This document shows positions 62,467 through 64,000 of a DNA stretch of 64,000 bases, piece after piece. This DNA is from Irineochytrium annulatum. Taxonomy: Eukaryota; Chytridiomycota; Chytridiomycetes; Chytridiales; Chytridiaceae. How positions within the stretch are numbered: position 1 is the first letter of the stretch; every line of letters starts with the position of its first letter. The notes beneath the pieces were generated by a model, which worked only from the letters and a program-made list of their open reading frames with translations, was not told where the DNA came from and did no database searches. A program made the position numbers and the translations under genes. The stretch is from positions 123,487 to 187,486 of the forward strand of contig JADGJL010000008.1 in assembly GCA_027600665.1 (NCBI GenBank), given 5' to 3'.

Positions 62467-63591
62467 GTGAGGACATCCGCAACAACAATCAGTACCTCTG
62501 AAGTAATAATTGTAGTTATTAACTCCATCCTTGGTGCAGGAATACTAACGCTTCCTCGTACGATTGGCAAGGCGGTAAAAACACCAGATGTATGGATCTC
62601 CGTCATTCTGGCTGGTTTGATCGTAACGACAATCAGCCTTCTTCTTGTAACGTTATGTCGCAGATTCCCCGGTAAAACGGTGTTCGAGTTTATTCCTGAA
62701 ATCACGGGAAAATGGATTTCTTATCTGTTAGGAATTCTAATTATCGTATATTTTATTGTTCTATGTTCATTCGAAGTCAGAGTCATGGCTGAAATTACAA
62801 GTATGTACATCCTTGAGCGTACCCCTAGCTGGGTCACCATTATGGTTAGTTTGTGGATTGGTATTTACATGCTAACGGGTGGTCTTATGGTCATCATTCG
62901 TGTCTTTTCAATCGTTCTGCCCGTTACGCTAGCATTGCTCGCACTGGTGTTCCTTTTGAGTACGAAAATGTTTGATATCAATAATCTCAGACCCATGCTA
63001 GGTGAGGGGATTATGCCTGTATTGAAGGGACTTAAGCCTTCTTGTCTCTCCTATTCCGGATATGAAGTTTTGCTCATCGTCACAGCTTATATGACAGACG
63101 TGAAGGCAAGTAATAAGACGGCTATTTTCAGTATACTTATATGTACAATTATATATATGGTAACAATTGTTACAGTCGTGGGGAATTTATCTCTGTCGGG
63201 TGTTGAGACACGGATGTGGCCAACGTTTGATATGGTTCGGAGTTTTGAAATTGAAGGATTTTTATTTGAGCGCTATGAATCGCTTTTCATCGTATTTTGG
63301 CTAATGCAAATTTTTGCAACCTATGCCTTCAAGCACTATTTTGCATCCATTGGTATACGAGATTTGTTTCGTCTCAAAAATATTACCGGAATACAATTTG
63401 CGATGTTACCCGTGCTCTATTTGATTGCTTATTTACCCAAAAACCTGGAGGAAACGCTAGCTTTGGGCGATTTTCTTGGTAATATGTCCATTTTTTTATT
63501 TGGTTTGTTACCACTGCTGCTGCTGATTCTTAGCTTTGTTCGTAAGAAAGGCGGGAAGCAAGCTGCTAGTGGAAACCTTAAGGTAAGTTAA
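62467..63591 (+). CDS. Spore germination permease, GerB/GerAB family
   Basis: 374 residues from a GTG at 62467 (GGAG 8 nt upstream); a GTG three codons earlier overlaps that site. Ten to eleven membrane helices; the Spore_permease start STSEVIIVVINSILGAGILTLPR and the PSCLSYSGYEVLLIV centre match the GerAB/GerKB family of the APC superfamily. GerB subunits bind nutrient germinants with GerA and GerC partners in the spore inner membrane. No GerA or GerC genes are nearby, so it is an orphan or works with another operon. Confidence 0.88.
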   Translation: MRTSATTISTSEVIIVVINSILGAGILTLPRTIGKAVKTPDVWISVILAGLIVTTISLLLVTLCRRFPGKTVFEFIPEITGKWISYLLGILIIVYFIVLCSFEVRVMAEITSMYILERTPSWVTIMVSLWIGIYMLTGGLMVIIRVFSIVLPVTLALLALVFLLSTKMFDINNLRPMLGEGIMPVLKGLKPSCLSYSGYEVLLIVTAYMTDVKASNKTAIFSILICTIIYMVTIVTVVGNLSLSGVETRMWPTFDMVRSFEIEGFLFERYESLFIVFWLMQIFATYAFKHYFASIGIRDLFRLKNITGIQFAMLPVLYLIAYLPKNLEETLALGDFLGNMSIFLFGLLPLLLLILSFVRKKGGKQAASGNLKVS

Positions 63592-63637
63592 ATGTTGGGT
63601 TGTATAATGCATGGTGTGATTCGTACAAAAAAGAAAA

Positions 63638-63660
63638 AAAGCCGCTAAAATAGCGACTTT
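63638..63660. terminator. Bidirectional terminator, convergent
   Basis: AAAGCCGCTA-AAA-TAGCGACTTT with an A7 run on the left (T-run on minus strand); between germination permease and codA. Confidence 0.82.
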
Positions 63661-63674
63661 CAAGGAAAGCGTGA

Positions 63675-64000
63675 TTATTTATTGAAAGTAACTTTCTCTG
63701 AACTGCCTTCAAAAATGATTGAAGTGTCCCTCGGTTTCGACTCCGCAATTTTACGACCGCCTCTGAAGGAATACAGTACACCGGCTTGTTTGCGAACAGC
63801 CTCATACTCGTTCTCTGCTTCAAGTACGATAAAGTTAGCGGGTTTGCCTTCTTCAATACCGTATACATCTTCAATGTGTAACGTTCTTGCGCTGTTTTTG
63901 GTAATGAGATCAAGCGAATTCACGATCTGGTCGTAACCAAGCAACTGCGACGCATGAATCCCCATGTGCAGCACTTGTAACATGTTGCCCGTACCCAGGG
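63675..64000 (-). CDS. codA: Cytosine deaminase, C-terminal part
   Basis: The frame continues past the right edge. The visible ~108 residues (LGTGNMLQVLHMG near the start, LITKNSARTLHIEDVYGI, and YSFRGGRKIAESKP) match the C-terminal part of CodA-type amidohydrolases, which turn cytosine into uracil and ammonia. The catalytic metal ligands lie outside the window. Salvage enzyme; a permease or purine gene may follow beyond the edge. Confidence 0.87.
   Translation of the reverse strand, partial: LGTGNMLQVLHMGIHASQLLGYDQIVNSLDLITKNSARTLHIEDVYGIEEGKPANFIVLEAENEYEAVRKQAGVLYSFRGGRKIAESKPRDTSIIFEGSSEKVTFNK

Overview
The window reads as chromosomal DNA of an endospore-forming, low-to-mid GC Firmicute, most probably Paenibacillus. 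The support is strong AGGAGG-type ribosome binding sites, S-layer-homology (SLH) anchored glycanases, YesM/YesN two-component systems paired with LplA/B/C-type sugar ABC transporters, a GerB-family spore-germination permease, cre and Fur-box sites of Bacillus type, and many compact intrinsic terminators. No rRNA, tRNA, CRISPR array, insertion sequence or phage gene was seen.

Layout. 0-10 kb: a truncated secreted protein, a GyrI-like effector-binding protein divergent from a WYL regulator, a Bcr/CflA drug exporter, a small unknown protein divergent from a VOC protein across a perfect palindrome, a TetR-MATE divergon with three operator-like repeats, an alpha/beta hydrolase, a purine permease behind a long leader with a terminator, and a 42-residue protein. 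10-23 kb: a beta-glucan locus with two ABC permeases, a giant SLH-GH16-CBM enzyme, YesM/YesN, a solute-binding lipoprotein and a secreted lichenase. 22.9-27.4 kb: a histidine kinase/response regulator pair, an SLH protein and an ankyrin lipoprotein on one strand. 27.5-30.2 kb: iron-related genes with Fur boxes. 30.3-36.6 kb: a PTS EIIC plus GH3 beta-glucosidase operon and an AraC-GH39 fusion protein. 36.7-42 kb: pdxS divergent from a MocR/PdxR-like regulator, a DinG-like helicase, a DinB-family protein. 42-51.7 kb: a second YesMN plus ABC module with two GH43 enzymes.

51.8-59 kb is a mixed, more AT-rich accessory stretch: GNAT, an AraC/GyrI regulator broken by an internal deletion, a formylglycine-generating-enzyme-like protein without the usual cysteine pair, a second DNA sliding clamp (DnaN paralog) in an operon with a ribbon-helix-helix-like protein, a methyltransferase broken at an A8 run, an APH-family kinase, a small membrane protein and a second methionine aminopeptidase. 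59.4-64 kb: a GH127 beta-L-arabinofuranosidase divergent from its likely AraC regulator, a germination permease and the C-terminus of cytosine deaminase.

How it works together: the extracellular GH16 and GH43 enzymes cut polysaccharides, the two ABC importers (without ATPase genes here, so presumably served by a shared MsmX-like ATPase) take up oligosaccharides, and YesMN pairs sense them. A 14-bp motif shared by the first permease and solute-binding promoters, at the same distance from the -10 box, is a candidate YesN binding site. Candidate cre boxes lie before the lichenase, the PTS operon and the second ABC operon. The most unusual items are the AraC-GH39 fusion retaining both catalytic glutamates, the extra sliding clamp operon, the shared promoter motif, and the orphan PTS EIIC coupled to GH3.
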